A DNA stretch of 64,000 bases from Marsupella aquatica. Taxonomy: Eukaryota; Marchantiophyta. The stretch covers positions 15,314,001 to 15,378,000 of the forward strand of contig OZ316899.1 in NCBI GenBank assembly GCA_973895155.1, written 5' to 3'. The notes beneath the pieces are model-generated. The model saw only the letters and a program-made list of their open reading frames with translations. It searched no databases and was not told the DNA's origin. This document shows, piece by piece, positions 34,268 to 45,086 of the stretch. The translations under genes were made by a program, and so were the position numbers. Each line of letters begins with the position of its first letter. Positions within the stretch are counted from its first letter, which is position 1.

Positions 34268-37040
34268 TGTGAGTATTGGGTAATACCGAAAACCTGAAAT
34301 TACTGAAAAATTTAAACTTTTTACTGTGTTTAAGCCTGCTGTTGCTATTAAAGTGCCAAGTGTAAACTACGGGTATACTTTATAACGGGATTTCGCATTT
34401 ACGCGTATGAGCATTACGAGTTTACGGGTTTACGAGTTTACGGGTTTATGATGTTACAAGTTTACGCCGATACGGGATTACGGCTTACGCCTTACACTTT
34501 TAAGGAAAGTTCACGTTACGGCGCTATGGCTAACTTCGCAACGGGACTTAGAAATGGATTGGGGACTTTATACCTTGATAGGAATCAAGCACAGAGTTCA
34601 GGCGCTCACTCCTGTCTTTTCACCACCCCTATTCACTTGCTCTTTCTCTTCGAAAGCAACCTTTGCAGCACGCAAATCACCGTTGCAGCTATGGCAAACC
34701 TGGGTGCTGAGGAACAGTATCAAATTGAAGCTCTAGCAGTCTCAAAAGTAGTGGCAGCTCGTATACCACGAGCGCCTGATAGTCTTTCTAATTTACAAGA
34801 CTCTTTACAGCACTTAGGATTGGAGCGCTTGCTCAGGATCCCCTGGAATGTCGAGCTTGACTCCTACTTGTAGGATTTTGTGAAGGGGACTATCATCCCG
34901 ATTGAATTCAGGCGAACGATTTGAGCTCACCCCAGCCTGTGGACTGTTGAGCAAATTGCTTACGCCTTTGGATGCCCATCAGAAGGAGAGGCGTTATATT
35001 CCAAGAAGCAGGACTTATCTACTCCATACTTCTCAGGAACTCGAAATGCCAAGAATGGTTGGAACTTGTCCCAGTGTACTTATCCTGAATTGAGAGTGCT
35101 CATGGAATTTCTGGTACCCATTCTTCATCCGAAAAAGCCAACTCTCTGTCCTGTGGTCTTGGCTAACACCATTGTAGCTGCTCACAGTGGAGCTATAAAA
35201 ATAAATTGGGCCCTACTTCTGTTTAATGTAATGAAGGATCAAGTAAGGAGCTTGGAAGCAGGGAGGACCACTTGCTTATAGAATTATCTCTCTCAGCTCT
35301 ATTATACCCATGACTATTTATATCTGGAGGAAGAGACAGAGAGGGGGTTACTCCTGATTGACTTGGGTATTGAAGAATAAATTCCTATGGAGGACATTGT
35401 ACATGTCACCCCATTGAATTCGAATGATCAGAACGTTGAGGAGAATGCTGATGTTCCTATGGAGGATACTTCATTAGAAGTCCCTACACATTCTCCTATG
35501 CATAGCAGGGAAGTTGTTTGCCAATCAATAAGTAATGAGAATTCCCCTAGCCGGACTATGGATGCAGATCCACTAGAAGCTGAAGAAGTAAGGAGCATTC
35601 ATCAACAAGACAATGTTGCTACACCAACTGATGCTACTCCTCATGAGACCACCAGGTTCACTCCTTCAAAGGCAGAGTCGAATCAGCAGCTTATTGATAA
35701 GTTGACATCTCTCCTCAGTTGCAGTAATGATGGACTATATGATGCTATTAATAATTTGAGAATGGAGGCTGTTAGTTTGAGATCACCATTTCATGATCAG
35801 CTAAGTCCTGTCAGAATGACCTCTTCCCCAAGAGAACTAGCACCAATGGAGTTTGTGATCTGTACTCCTGTCACTGTATAGCCCCCTCCCCTAGAAACAA
35901 GTGACCCTGTTCCAATAATAGATAGTACCAGCTGTGTGGCCATTGTGGATGACTTGCTAGAAATACTACAGTGTGAACCTCGACAGATAGCATCTGTGGT
36001 CAGCAACTTGATCCAACAATATCCAACTGCTAGTCCCACTCCTAGCCCAGGTTTGCAACCTTACAGCCCTGATTCCAACTACAAACCCACAGAAGGACCC
36101 ACCTACAATCGGTCACAATATGAACACCCTTACGTCAGAGAGGATATACCTGAAGACTCTGATCCACCCTCAGATGGTGAAACTTATAGATCTTATGATA
36201 ATTCTCTTGAGTCATGCCCAAGGCAGGGATTTGAAGATGTTGATACTACCTTAAGATCCAATCCAAACTTAGTAGCAGTTGTCACCTCATCTACTCAGAC
36301 ACCCCGGAATGCCACCATCGAGAGTAGATACCCGAGACATCCAGAGTCCCAAGTGCACAGGTATGTGGAGACCTGTAAGATTATGTAGGCCAACAGACCA
36401 CCGGTTGGAGAGTTTTGGAAATACTACTATCTCAAGAAGACAGAGGCCAGTTATATCTTCGACCTCAGGTGTTTTGGAACTTCCAGACTGGAGATGGCAC
36501 AATTTGATGAGTTATGGACTGACTCTCTCTATTTCCGGCCCATTCTTGCTGTGATGCTACTTCAGGGTGATGTAGAGGTGGAGGACCCAGATTTAGTTCT
36601 GGCATATTTTGGAAATTTGGCAGCTTATGCCCTAGATTTTGTGGTTTCTTTTCTCATGCAGAGTAAGAAATCTACTTCTCCCCAGAACGCTTACCTTCCT
36701 CGAGAGCCCAAGGTTACCCTTGTTTCAACCAGTTCATTAGCTGAGAAATAGAGAATCTAGAACAATGCCACCTCTCAAACTCTAGCCAACTTCAACCGGT
36801 ATTTCAGAGATGTCAAATGGAGGCTTCACCCTTTCTATTCCAGGATGCTAAACTCTGATGAATTTCTATACCATTATCCCCAAGTATATGCTGCTACTTG
36901 CAATAATTATGACATGATTGGGATATATAGAGAAGCTCTTCGAATAGACATATGTTATCTAAGGAGAAGAATGCCCCTGATGTATCCTAAAAGGCAATTG
37001 AGATGCCTACCCTACTCTCGAGGATCCCCACGCCAGGGTG
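34268..37040 (+). repeat. 3' LTR of family B, truncated at 37040
   Basis: Matches 22419-25057 of the 5' LTR with scattered substitutions. It ends at CGCCAGGGTG, where the 5' copy continues with AGCTGATGG but this copy runs straight into the family A LTR. The missing last 1.1 kb is not found on the far side of family A. Confidence 0.85.
34691..37040 (+). pseudogene. LTR-encoded ORF of family B, 3' LTR copy
   Basis: Second copy of the family B LTR gene, from ATG 34691. Unlike the 5' copy it keeps the segment VSKVVAARIPRAPDSLSNLQ and has no frameshift after VLMEF. It has its own stops: TAG at 34871, a TGA at about 34922, TAG at 35279 (CAG in the 5' copy), TAA at about 35378 (GAA), TAG at 35879 (CAA) and TAG at about 36386 (CAG). 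The C-terminus is replaced at 37040 by family A sequence. That the two copies are broken at different sites shows the ancestral frame was open through the whole LTR. Confidence 0.75.
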
Positions 37041-37398
37041 TGTGACGCCGCCAGTATGGCGGTTAATGAGTGATTCGGTCTAACTGCGTTTAGCACGCGC
37101 GTTAGGAGTGTCTTGGGCCGCTATTATTAGCATAACAATAGTATTTAGGTAATCATTATGGGTAGGACATCATTAGGCAATAAGGGGGAATTCAGGTTCG
37201 GACTGGCGGCGGGTCGCTATTCGCACACCCGGGTCACGAGCGTGGAGGGGCCCCTCCCTCGGGTCCGTATAACGTACTTAAGAAGCGGCCACTGACACGC
37301 GCTGACTCAGACCGGCGGAGTGGCCGGTACACCACAAGCGTGAGCGGTTCAGCCTATGGGCGTCGAGGAGACGTCGGGGGATCGACAAGCCCTCAAGG

Positions 37399-37406
37399 TA
37401 TAAAAG
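37399..37406 (+). promoter_or_regulatory. TATA box of the family A 5' LTR
   Basis: TATAAAAG in GGTATAAAAGGGG. It is placed about 360 bases into the LTR and about 108 bases before the LTR-encoded ATG, so element RNA starting near 37430 would have the LTR ORF as its first long frame. Confidence 0.8.
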
Positions 37407-37506
37407 GGGAGCCAACCCTTTGTAGTGCACCAGTCCATCAGTCCACGCGCCAGCTTCGACCCCAACTCTCTCGTTCGCTCTAAGTCGCCACTACTATCTC
37501 CTCTGA

Positions 37507-40147
37507 ATGTTGCACACGATCCTCTCCAACTCGGCCATTCGATTCTGGACGTAGTTCCTATCTACCGGAAGGCACTTGGCCGACTCATTGAAACACGCCA
37601 ACCCGCGCTGATACGAAATTGAACGCGAGTATGAGAGAGCCATCCGCCTAGCAGGACGACACCACTACATCCTTAACTTTGACTACCCGTCTCAGAGCGA
37701 GCTTTACCGACCAGTAGAGGTATCTGGGTACTTCTTCAACGGAGACAAATATATCGGTTTCTGGGAAGCATTGCTTCGGCTTCCGGACGAGGTCTTCAAT
37801 ATCCCGGGTACGACCGACTTGCAACGACATCACTTTGACCACATCCCTGCTCAGGTTTGGGCTATCATCAACAGCGAGTCCAGCACTACCCGTTCAACAA
37901 GGTCGTCTGCACTCGCTTCGGAGAACTTCTACCAGCACCTACAGAGCTTCATGGGAACTCGGCCATCAACCAACATGACCAACTCAGTCGAACCCGTACC
38001 CGTACCCGTACCCATGCAACCTCAGGCTCAGCTTCAGCTTCAGCCTCAGCCGCACCCTAGCCAAACCCCACCACTGATCGCCCAGCCAGCACAAGTACGC
38101 TCCGTCATCAACGCCGTGGATCTTAGCGATGACGACGAGGCTACCCCACCCTTGACCAGGCGGCCCAGAGGAACAAGCGCTCAGGGGGCCGACACTATAT
38201 CGTCCCACCCCCTGCTCTGACCCCAGGAGCGGCCCCGGCAGACAACATGGTGACCATGGCCGCCCCGGGCCCTTACTAACGGCAGTGGCACTACCCAGGC
38301 CCGATCGGGAGGATGGGGAAGTGTCACCTTCCCCGAGCCAGTCACGGGGGAAGAAGAGGAAGGAATCCACCACTGCATCCGGGTTACCATTGGCCACGGT
38401 AGCCGTAGCCAAGGTGATGATGCACCGCATGGGGGAAAACGTTCACAAAAACATCCTCCATCCCAAGCATGCGGTGTACCTGAAGACTCAGGGATTCGAG
38501 CACCTCGCCTCCCTCCCCTGGAACACTTGCAGGTACTATGGGGAGGACATGACGGAGTTCGTCAGGAATTATGACGACGCGCGTCAACATACTCGGCTGC
38601 GGGGAAGGAGTATGTCCCTCACAGAAGAACGGCTCAGGATGATCTTCGGGTTACCCGAAGGTGACCATCGAGTCGAATCACGGGCTCCCGGGGGCAAGGG
38701 AGCCAAGTACCAATCTTCAAGTTTTCCCTCAGAGGGAGCAGTGGACAACGGGTTCGTGATGAAGACCTGCCTCATCCCCGAGATAGCTGAGCGACTGGAG
38801 TTCCAGAGGTACGCCCTCCACATGATGGAACCCCGGGGGGAGATCTCCGCCGCCCAAGTTATCCAGGTCGAGAACTATCGACCTAGGAAGTGGGCGTCGT
38901 ACTTCGCTAAGAAATTCCATGAAGAGATGGAGCGGCGAAGGAAGACGCTGTACATTGGCGGGAAGGCGTATTTCGATAGCCACATCGAGATCATTCTTGA
39001 GTGGTATGCCCGGTTTGATCGACGAACCCTTCCTCGTGTCAACGTTACAAAGCTGGTCCCAGCTAGGTGGGTTTTCCTGGCCTTGGAGAGACGGCCCCAA
39101 CCCGAGGCCCGAAGTCCAGCGGACACGCCAGCTTCACCCACCCCACCTCCACAAGTAGCTGTAGTCGTAACCGAGGAGGTACCGGATGGGTCGGTTGTCA
39201 CAACCGTTGATGCAACCCAACAAGCCGAGCTAAGTACAGAAGTCGGTACGGCGGAGGTCTTACCCGAGCCCGGGTCTCCCAAAGACCCACCGGTGGCTAT
39301 TCCGGAGAACCGGACATTGCTGCAGGAGGACACTCTAGCCCCTTCCAACGTTACGTCCCCAGGGCTGGACGTCACTGCCCCAGCCCCCGCGCGTGTTGAC
39401 GTCTGCCCGTGCCCAACTCCGGACAGGCACAACCTGGACCACCCGGAACTCTTCGTACCGGGTACATTTCTGAACGGGCTTCTGGGAGATTTCTCTCATC
39501 AAATTGCCCAGGATACCGGGGAGTTCATGGCCCGGAAGGTAGCCTGTTTCTTCAATCAGGAGTTGGTTGCCGTAGTAAAGGCAGGTCGGGCCCAGTCAGA
39601 GGCCCTTCAGAGGATAGAGCGGTACCGGGTGCAGTCTGTGTACCTAAAGAACAAAGTTGCGGCTCAAGAGGCTGAGCTTCTACAACTACGACCCAAGGTT
39701 GCAGCCGCCGATGAGTTGTTAGCAAAGGCGCACGCTCTTACCGCCCTAGCCGAACAGGCCAAAGCTGGGAACGAGGCCGAGATTACACGACTCCGGAACC
39801 AGATTGACAGTTTGAAGAATCAAACCGTCACCTGGCAGAAAGACCTGGAGGAGGCCGAGGAACGGGCCCAGCGGGACACGGCGGAGATAGCCACGCTGCA
39901 GGCCAAGGTGGCGCGGCTCCAAACCGAGGCCGAGAAGCAGGACCAGCTGGCAGGTAAACTGACGAGCGATGCCCAACAGCTGGAGGAGGCATGTCAGGAG
40001 GCAGCAAAGGAGACGGACGCGGCGAGGCAAGAGAACGAATCTCTGCTGGACCAGGTCCAGCTCCTCAAGGCGGACAATGACAGGCTTCGAAGGCAACGGG
40101 ATGGCCGCTCCCATTCGGGGAGCTCTGGCAAGCGTGCCAGGCATTAG
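37507..40147 (+). pseudogene. LTR-encoded ORF of family A, 5' LTR copy
   Basis: From ATG 37507 to TAG at 40145, about 880 codons. Breaks: TAG near 37552, TGA near 37620, and two 1-base deletions near 38206 and 38275; the last 620 codons (38285-40147) are fully open. Parts: an N-terminal domain (YEIEREYERAIRLAG, YFFNGDKYIGFWEALLRLPD); a Gln/Pro-rich linker with PVPVPVPMQPQAQLQ; a basic GKKRKES; the conserved block (GFEHLASLPWNTCRYYGED, FGLPEGDHRVESR, VDNGFVMKTCLIPEIAERLEF); a Pro/acidic linker; and a C-terminal coiled coil of about 170 residues rich in A, E, L, Q and R. Possible nuclear, self-associating protein. It resembles 'putative plant transposon protein' domains in gypsy elements, but function is unknown. 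Confidence 0.75.
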
Positions 40148-40858
40148 CAGCGGAGTAGGAATAGATTAGGATTAGGACTGGCTTAGTCAGGCTCTTGCGA
40201 CAGGAACCTGCCTTAGATACAGCAGCGCTGCCATGCTGTCCAGCCTGCGTAGATTAGGATCTTCTAATAAGACACAGCCGTTTTCCGGCCTGACTGTCAT
40301 CTTAGTTAGGACCTTAGTCAGCAAATCTTCGGCGAGAGGACACCCCGTCCCTCGTCCCTTAGTATTTAGTGCACCCCTCGGTAGAGGCAGGGGGTTTTTA
40401 GTTGCAGAGTTGGACGTCCGCGGTATGTGCGGGGAGTCCCGACCTCTGGGAATGAAAGAGTACCAAGGGGAGGGGGTAGGACTAAGCTCGTCGGGCGAGT
40501 GCGGAGCCGGGCTCCGTTGTAGTGTGCACCCTCGGCCTTGAACCTGTTCATTGTGGGGATGTCGGGTCAACTAAGTGTACGCATATGTTCCCTTTGTAGT
40601 AAAATCCTTTCCCATCATTTTCCTTTGTGTAAATCGAGATTGTATGCATGTGCGCGTGTATGTGTGTGGGTTTCTCGTATATGGGTGGTAGCGCCAGGCC
40701 GAACGCACTACCCGAGACGTGCACAGGGTGCAGCCTGCGGGTAAGTGGTTGCGAGCACGGGTTGAGGACCTGTATCATCGAATCCGGATCGAAGGCGGAC
40801 AGCACGAAGGCTTAGAAGCCCTTAAGCCGGGGTCGATCCTGCTATCGACTAAGGTACG

Positions 40859-40872
40859 TTCCGGCGGCGGAA
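40859..40872. repeat. Conserved LTR-tail palindrome TTCCGGCGGCGGAA
   Basis: TTCCG and CGGAA arms about GCGG, 170 bases before the LTR end. Followed by CACAAACCATACCTAGG; family C has TCCAAACATACCTAATGG after its version at 54215. The 3' LTR copy (about 50760) has one change (CGGCAGAA). Confidence 0.75.
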
Positions 40873-41054
40873 CACAAACCATACCTAGGAGGTGTCCGTA
40901 TTTAGCAGTATGCGCACTTAGCGCTAGTTTACGAGAATAAGGTGCATTACATGCTTCCCTTCCTGCCCGAACCCTCAGATTTACGAGGGATGTGCCCGTC
41001 TAAGCTGAAGTCTGAGTTAAGGCCGCAACCGACGACGTGACATAGCCTTTGTTT

Positions 41055-41072
41055 TGGCGCTAGATGGAGGGG
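41055..41072 (+). promoter_or_regulatory. Primer-binding site of family A
   Basis: TGGCGCTAGATGGAGGGG, twelve bases after the 5' LTR. It starts TGG as a site matching tRNA CCA ends does, and is preceded by TTT as in family B. It differs from the family B site after TGGCG, so the primer tRNA is probably different. Confidence 0.6.
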
Positions 41073-41165
41073 GCACTCTACATATCGTAGAGGGGAGACA
41101 TGTGCGTATTCACCTAGGCAGGATACATCAAGACGTAGTACTAACCATCGCATTTATATGAGTAA

Positions 41166-44100
41166 ATGCCCGTCACTCATTCTCAAGCAGCTTACTTGAG
41201 GAGATTGACCAGCGAACGAGAAAGTGCAACCATGACAAGTTCCGATTCTTCGGGCTCGGAGGACTCGCAATCGCCCCGACGTATGAACATACCCCCGGGA
41301 CCTTCGGGGTCCGATTCGACCGGTCCTGCTGCGGTTCCTCCGCCACCACCACCACCACCGCCACCTCCACCACCACCTATGGCAGCCGCTCCACCGATGG
41401 CCCGCACTGCTCAAGCTCCTCCACAAATATCGCAACGATCGCGATTTCATTATCGACCTTTCAAGGGGCATCATGGGGACGATCCGGATGAATGGTTGGA
41501 TGAGTTTGAAGCCACTGCTAATGCTAATGGGGAAGATGCCATTAAGCTAACCGTCCTCCCGGGGGTGATGCGGGGAGAAGCTCGTCCATGGTACAACTCG
41601 TTGCCACCCGGGACTACATGGGCACAATTCCAAGCTGCATTGCTGCAGGAGTTTCGTGCCATTGGATCAGAACAGCGTTCTCTATTAAAGATTGGCCAGC
41701 TTCGCATGGGAAAGAAGGAGTCCCTGCGGAAGTTCATTCAGAAGTTTCAGAAACTTGCGGCCAAGATCCGGCCCAGGCCGGGAGACGCGCTCCAGCTTAC
41801 ATGGTTCCTTCATGGTTTGCCCACGAATATGCAATTCTGGGTACGCCAGAATAATCCAATTTCAATGCAGGCGGCCATAGCGTGCGCCGAAACTTACCGG
41901 GAGTCCACCTATAACTCCCGACGGAGCCAGCGAGCACGCCGCAAGAAGGGTAAGTACGAGACCTTCAGTGACAGTGACTCCGAATCGGACGACGAGAGGA
42001 AGAAGAAACGCAAGAAGAAGAAGAAACATCGTTCGACCTCGTCCAGCTCGGAGACGGAATCCAGTTCGGATTCAGCTTCAAGCACCGGATCCTCTACCTC
42101 CAGTTCATCAGGAAGTGACTCGGAGGGCGGAAGCCGGAGCAAAAAGAAGAAGAGACGAGTGAAGAAGGAGGGGAAGATCAAACCCCGGGCGCAAAGAACG
42201 ATACCAGATCCAAAGGCTGCCGAAGCAGACAAGCTGAATGAAATCACGGATCGACTCAAAGCACTGTCAGTACATCTTGCGGAAAAGCCGGTGGAGAAGA
42301 AGAAGCCATCTGAGATTCGAGCCCATGCGTGGTGTTCAAAGTGCTTCCAATCCGGCCATGTGGTGCAGGAATGCCCAAGGTGGAAGAACCGAGTTCACCA
42401 AGTAGAGCTGGATGATGTTGACAACCCGGGTCCCGAATCGGAGTCCACGGAGTATTTCTTTGAGGACCCTCCTGATTCCGTGTACCAGATTTCAACGATA
42501 GGTCCGCGTAATTTAGCGGGTAGAACTGTATACCCCTACCCAAACAATGGCCGGAGTTTCCAGGTTATCAGTAACCCGAGCATCCCTCCTAAGCCAGGGA
42601 TTTGGCGATCCCCGGTTTGTTATAACTGTGAAAAGCCAGGACACTTTGCGAGGGAATGCACCAAACCAAGACGTCAGGGAGATGGCCGAGGCACCCCACT
42701 ATGTCAAGTCTGCAAAACGGAGGCTCATTCCACGGCCAACTGTCCATTGGTAATCGCTGCTCGAACGAGCGCAGCTAGACCGGCCCAGGCTGGACCGGCC
42801 ACGAGCGATGCAGTCGTCCAAATGATTGCTGTAGAATGGCAAGATGACAACACCGAGTGGGTGAATCTGGTGGACGTGGCGGAACACCCTAATCCATCTG
42901 ACGAGGCTGAGTGCTATCGTGTGTCAACAAGAGCTGAACGGAAGGAAGAGAAGCAGGAGGAGAAACGCAGGAAAAAGCAAGATACTACTCCGGTGCAGCC
43001 AGCGATAGATATACCCCCGGAGAAGGACGATGACTACCGACGGGACGACCCGAAGCTATTTTTCCCCCGCATCGAAGAATTGGTAAAGAAACAGCTGGAG
43101 GCTTACGAAGCTCGGGAATACCAGAAGGCAATCGATAAGGACATCAAAGCAGCCGAGACAGCCCGGCGACAGGAGCAAGAAAAGCAAGATAAACAAGAGG
43201 AAGCCAAGCAGCAGCCGAAGGAAGAAACGAAGGAGGACTATGATATTAAGGAGGACGTGAAGAGTTGCCCGGTTACAGCGACGGTGGGGCAACTGCTGCA
43301 GAACAACCCACAGTACAGACGACAACTAAGGGAGTTGCTCATGGGTCGCCGAAGGAGGAGACTACCCCGAGTTGGGATCGCAGACTGCAACATGATATGC
43401 GAGGACCTTGGAGCGCCGGACAGCTCGATCGAAATTAATAATTGTACCATCAAGATGGTTCTTGTAGACGGAGGAGCGGGAGTCAACATCATGACTGAAG
43501 AAACGTCAGTCAAGTTAGGATACCTCACGTATCAACCCACAGCCCGAGCTATCAAATTAGCAAACGGGGCAAGGGTCCTCCCATTAGGCACGCTCACACG
43601 AGTGCTCACTCTGGTGGGAGGGGTGGAGTTCTATCTCAACTTCCTAGTTATGAGGCCGGTTCGTCCCTCCTCTTACCCGGTTCTTCTGGGCAGGCCGTGG
43701 CTGTACGGTGGCCGCGTAGTCACGGATTGGGGAAAGAAGGAGCTACGGTTTGGCGAACCCACCGTACGGGTATCATGGGCAATGGACGATTATCAGGGAG
43801 AAACCCCACAAGGACCCGAGGAATATGATTCGGAGACCTCGGAGGAAGAGGAACTCAATATGATTGAACTCATCTCGTCCCTATCCAAGGAAGATGTCTT
43901 GGGAGTTGAAGCAACCCGCGAAACACATCTCCTAAATTACCCGAGGGCTGCCATTGAGTCCACCCCAAGCACATCTACTGCCGGGGATGAGGAAACACAC
44001 AAACAACTCGTCGAGATGGAGGACACGGCTCCAGCTAAGCAGGGAGCCGAGGCTGCTTCTATCGTTGCAGAGCCTCGTGACCACGAACCTGTCCAACAAC

Positions 44101-44501
44101 CGCCCGAGGCCAAAAACTCGAGACCGAGACATAAGAAACGAGTCTCATGGGATCCGTCCATTCCGCAATTGGAGGAAGTAACTCCAACCCCGAGACCAAT
44201 CCCGGTTCCACCCATGTACGGAGGAGTTCGATTAGTTGAGCTTGATGCGAGCCTGGACCCGAGCCTGCGAAACCAGGTTGAAGTCATCAGGAAGGAGCAC
44301 TACCGGAAGTACACCATTGGGATGGACAAATCTTTTAACCTGGGCCACGCTCTGACAGGGGAGACTGAAAAATCCATCCAAGCTTTGCTCAAGGAATATG
44401 AAGATGTGTTTGCATGGAGTCATCATGATTTAACAGGCGTCTCCCCCGAGTTGGGAGAACACACGATCGATCTGAACCTAGGAGCCCATGCGGTACGGTA
44501 G
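41166..44501 (+). CDS. Gag-protease polyprotein of family A
   Basis: Open frame of 1111 codons from ATG 41166. Residues about 57-71 are a Pro run. A retrotransposon gag domain follows (about 93-235: PFKGHHGDDPDEWLDEFEA, PWYNSLPPGTTWAQFQAALL). Lys-run and Ser-rich stretches occupy about 260-340. Three zinc knuckles CX2CX4HX4C: CSKCFQSGHVVQEC (about 389), CYNCEKPGHFAREC (about 485) and CQVCKTEAHSTANC (about 514). A charged coiled coil lies at about 590-690. The protease has VLVDGGAGVNIM (about 764) and YPVLLGRPWLY (about 838), with DGG in place of DTG. The end (YEDVFAWSHHDLTGVSP) leads into RT. The TAG at 44499 replaces a Gln that is present in the same place in family B (VRQRQ), so the ancestral polyprotein ran on into RT. 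Confidence 0.9.
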   Translation: MPVTHSQAAYLRRLTSERESATMTSSDSSGSEDSQSPRRMNIPPGPSGSDSTGPAAVPPPPPPPPPPPPPPMAAAPPMARTAQAPPQISQRSRFHYRPFKGHHGDDPDEWLDEFEATANANGEDAIKLTVLPGVMRGEARPWYNSLPPGTTWAQFQAALLQEFRAIGSEQRSLLKIGQLRMGKKESLRKFIQKFQKLAAKIRPRPGDALQLTWFLHGLPTNMQFWVRQNNPISMQAAIACAETYRESTYNSRRSQRARRKKGKYETFSDSDSESDDERKKKRKKKKKHRSTSSSSETESSSDSASSTGSSTSSSSGSDSEGGSRSKKKKRRVKKEGKIKPRAQRTIPDPKAAEADKLNEITDRLKALSVHLAEKPVEKKKPSEIRAHAWCSKCFQSGHVVQECPRWKNRVHQVELDDVDNPGPESESTEYFFEDPPDSVYQISTIGPRNLAGRTVYPYPNNGRSFQVISNPSIPPKPGIWRSPVCYNCEKPGHFARECTKPRRQGDGRGTPLCQVCKTEAHSTANCPLVIAARTSAARPAQAGPATSDAVVQMIAVEWQDDNTEWVNLVDVAEHPNPSDEAECYRVSTRAERKEEKQEEKRRKKQDTTPVQPAIDIPPEKDDDYRRDDPKLFFPRIEELVKKQLEAYEAREYQKAIDKDIKAAETARRQEQEKQDKQEEAKQQPKEETKEDYDIKEDVKSCPVTATVGQLLQNNPQYRRQLRELLMGRRRRRLPRVGIADCNMICEDLGAPDSSIEINNCTIKMVLVDGGAGVNIMTEETSVKLGYLTYQPTARAIKLANGARVLPLGTLTRVLTLVGGVEFYLNFLVMRPVRPSSYPVLLGRPWLYGGRVVTDWGKKELRFGEPTVRVSWAMDDYQGETPQGPEEYDSETSEEEELNMIELISSLSKEDVLGVEATRETHLLNYPRAAIESTPSTSTAGDEETHKQLVEMEDTAPAKQGAEAASIVAEPRDHEPVQQPPEAKNSRPRHKKRVSWDPSIPQLEEVTPTPRPIPVPPMYGGVRLVELDASLDPSLRNQVEVIRKEHYRKYTIGMDKSFNLGHALTGETEKSIQALLKEYEDVFAWSHHDLTGVSPELGEHTIDLNLGAHAVR

Positions 44502-45086
44502 CGACAACGTCGCATGAACCCGAGGTACTCCATCTTAGTGAAGGAGGAAATTGATCGTCTCCTCGCCGCCGATATCATCTACCCGGTAATGGCCAGCGAC
44601 TGGGTCTCTCCCATTGTCATTGTACCAAAGAAGGGAGGTACGGATGGAAAACCTAAGATTCGTATTTGTCAGGACTACCGTAAGCTGAACGACGCAACCC
44701 GAAAAGACCATTACCCATTACCATTCACGGATATGGTTCTAGATATGGTAGCCCAAAATGAAATCTATACATTTCTTGACGGGTATTCAGGTTATAACCA
44801 AATCTGGATTCGCCTCGCGGATCAGCTCAAAACAACTTTCACTACGGAGTGGGGGACTTTCGCATTTCGGAGGATGCCTTTCGGTCTGTGTAACGCCCCG
44901 GCCATGTTTCAGCGCCTTATGATGAATATCTTCCACGATTTCCTACGGGAATTTCTGGAGATATTTATCGATGACTTTGCCATCTTTGGAACCGTTGCCA
45001 TGCACCCCGAACACCTAAGACAAACGTTGCAACGATGCCGAGATGTTAACCTCAAACTACTCCCGCCAAATGCTTCTTCGGGGTAG
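44502..45086 (+). pseudogene. Reverse transcriptase N-terminal part of family A
   Basis: Continues the gag-protease frame after one TAG. RT blocks in order: SDWVSPIVIVPKKGG, CQDYRKLNDATRKDHYPLPF, FLDGYSGYNQIW, MPFGLCNAPAMFQRL and the catalytic FIDDFAIFG (about 44967-44993). A 1-base deletion near 45060 (just before the usual AKCFFG block) ends the frame at 45086; the thumb continues in the next frame. So RT is split into two frames and cannot be made in one piece without recoding. Confidence 0.9.

Larger units (their letters stand above)
22419..37040 (+). mobile_element. Ty3/gypsy retrotransposon family B with giant coding LTRs
   Basis: 5' LTR 22419-26203, PBS 26212-26229, leader ORFs, gag, protease, RT, RNase H, integrase, PPT about 34254-34267, and a 3' LTR from 34268 cut at 37040 where family A begins. 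The order protease-RT-RNase H-integrase makes it Ty3/gypsy. The integrase lacks an evident chromodomain, and the PBS resembles those of Athila/Tat-type elements. Several frameshifts and stops break gag-pol, so it is not autonomous. Base composition is more AT-rich than family A. Confidence 0.85.
37041..41042 (+). repeat. 5' LTR of family A (4002 bp)
   Basis: TGTGACGCC...GACGTGACA. A CCGCC/GGCGG hairpin (37048-37052 and 37058-37062) adjoins the terminus. TATA box at 37399, LTR-encoded ORF 37507-40147, palindrome at 40859-40872. The stretch 40148-41042 after the ORF shows no coding signal. Boundaries are confirmed by the solo LTR with its target duplication. Confidence 0.9.

Noticed and set aside
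38285-40147. 620-codon open frame as a complete host gene
   Set aside because: It starts at GTG within a longer ancestral frame, lies wholly inside an LTR and is repeated in two other LTRs in the window.
41173-41474. Antisense frames over the family A gag start (poly-Gly/Arg proteins)
   Set aside because: Shadows of the Pro-rich and Ser-rich gag frame on the other strand.
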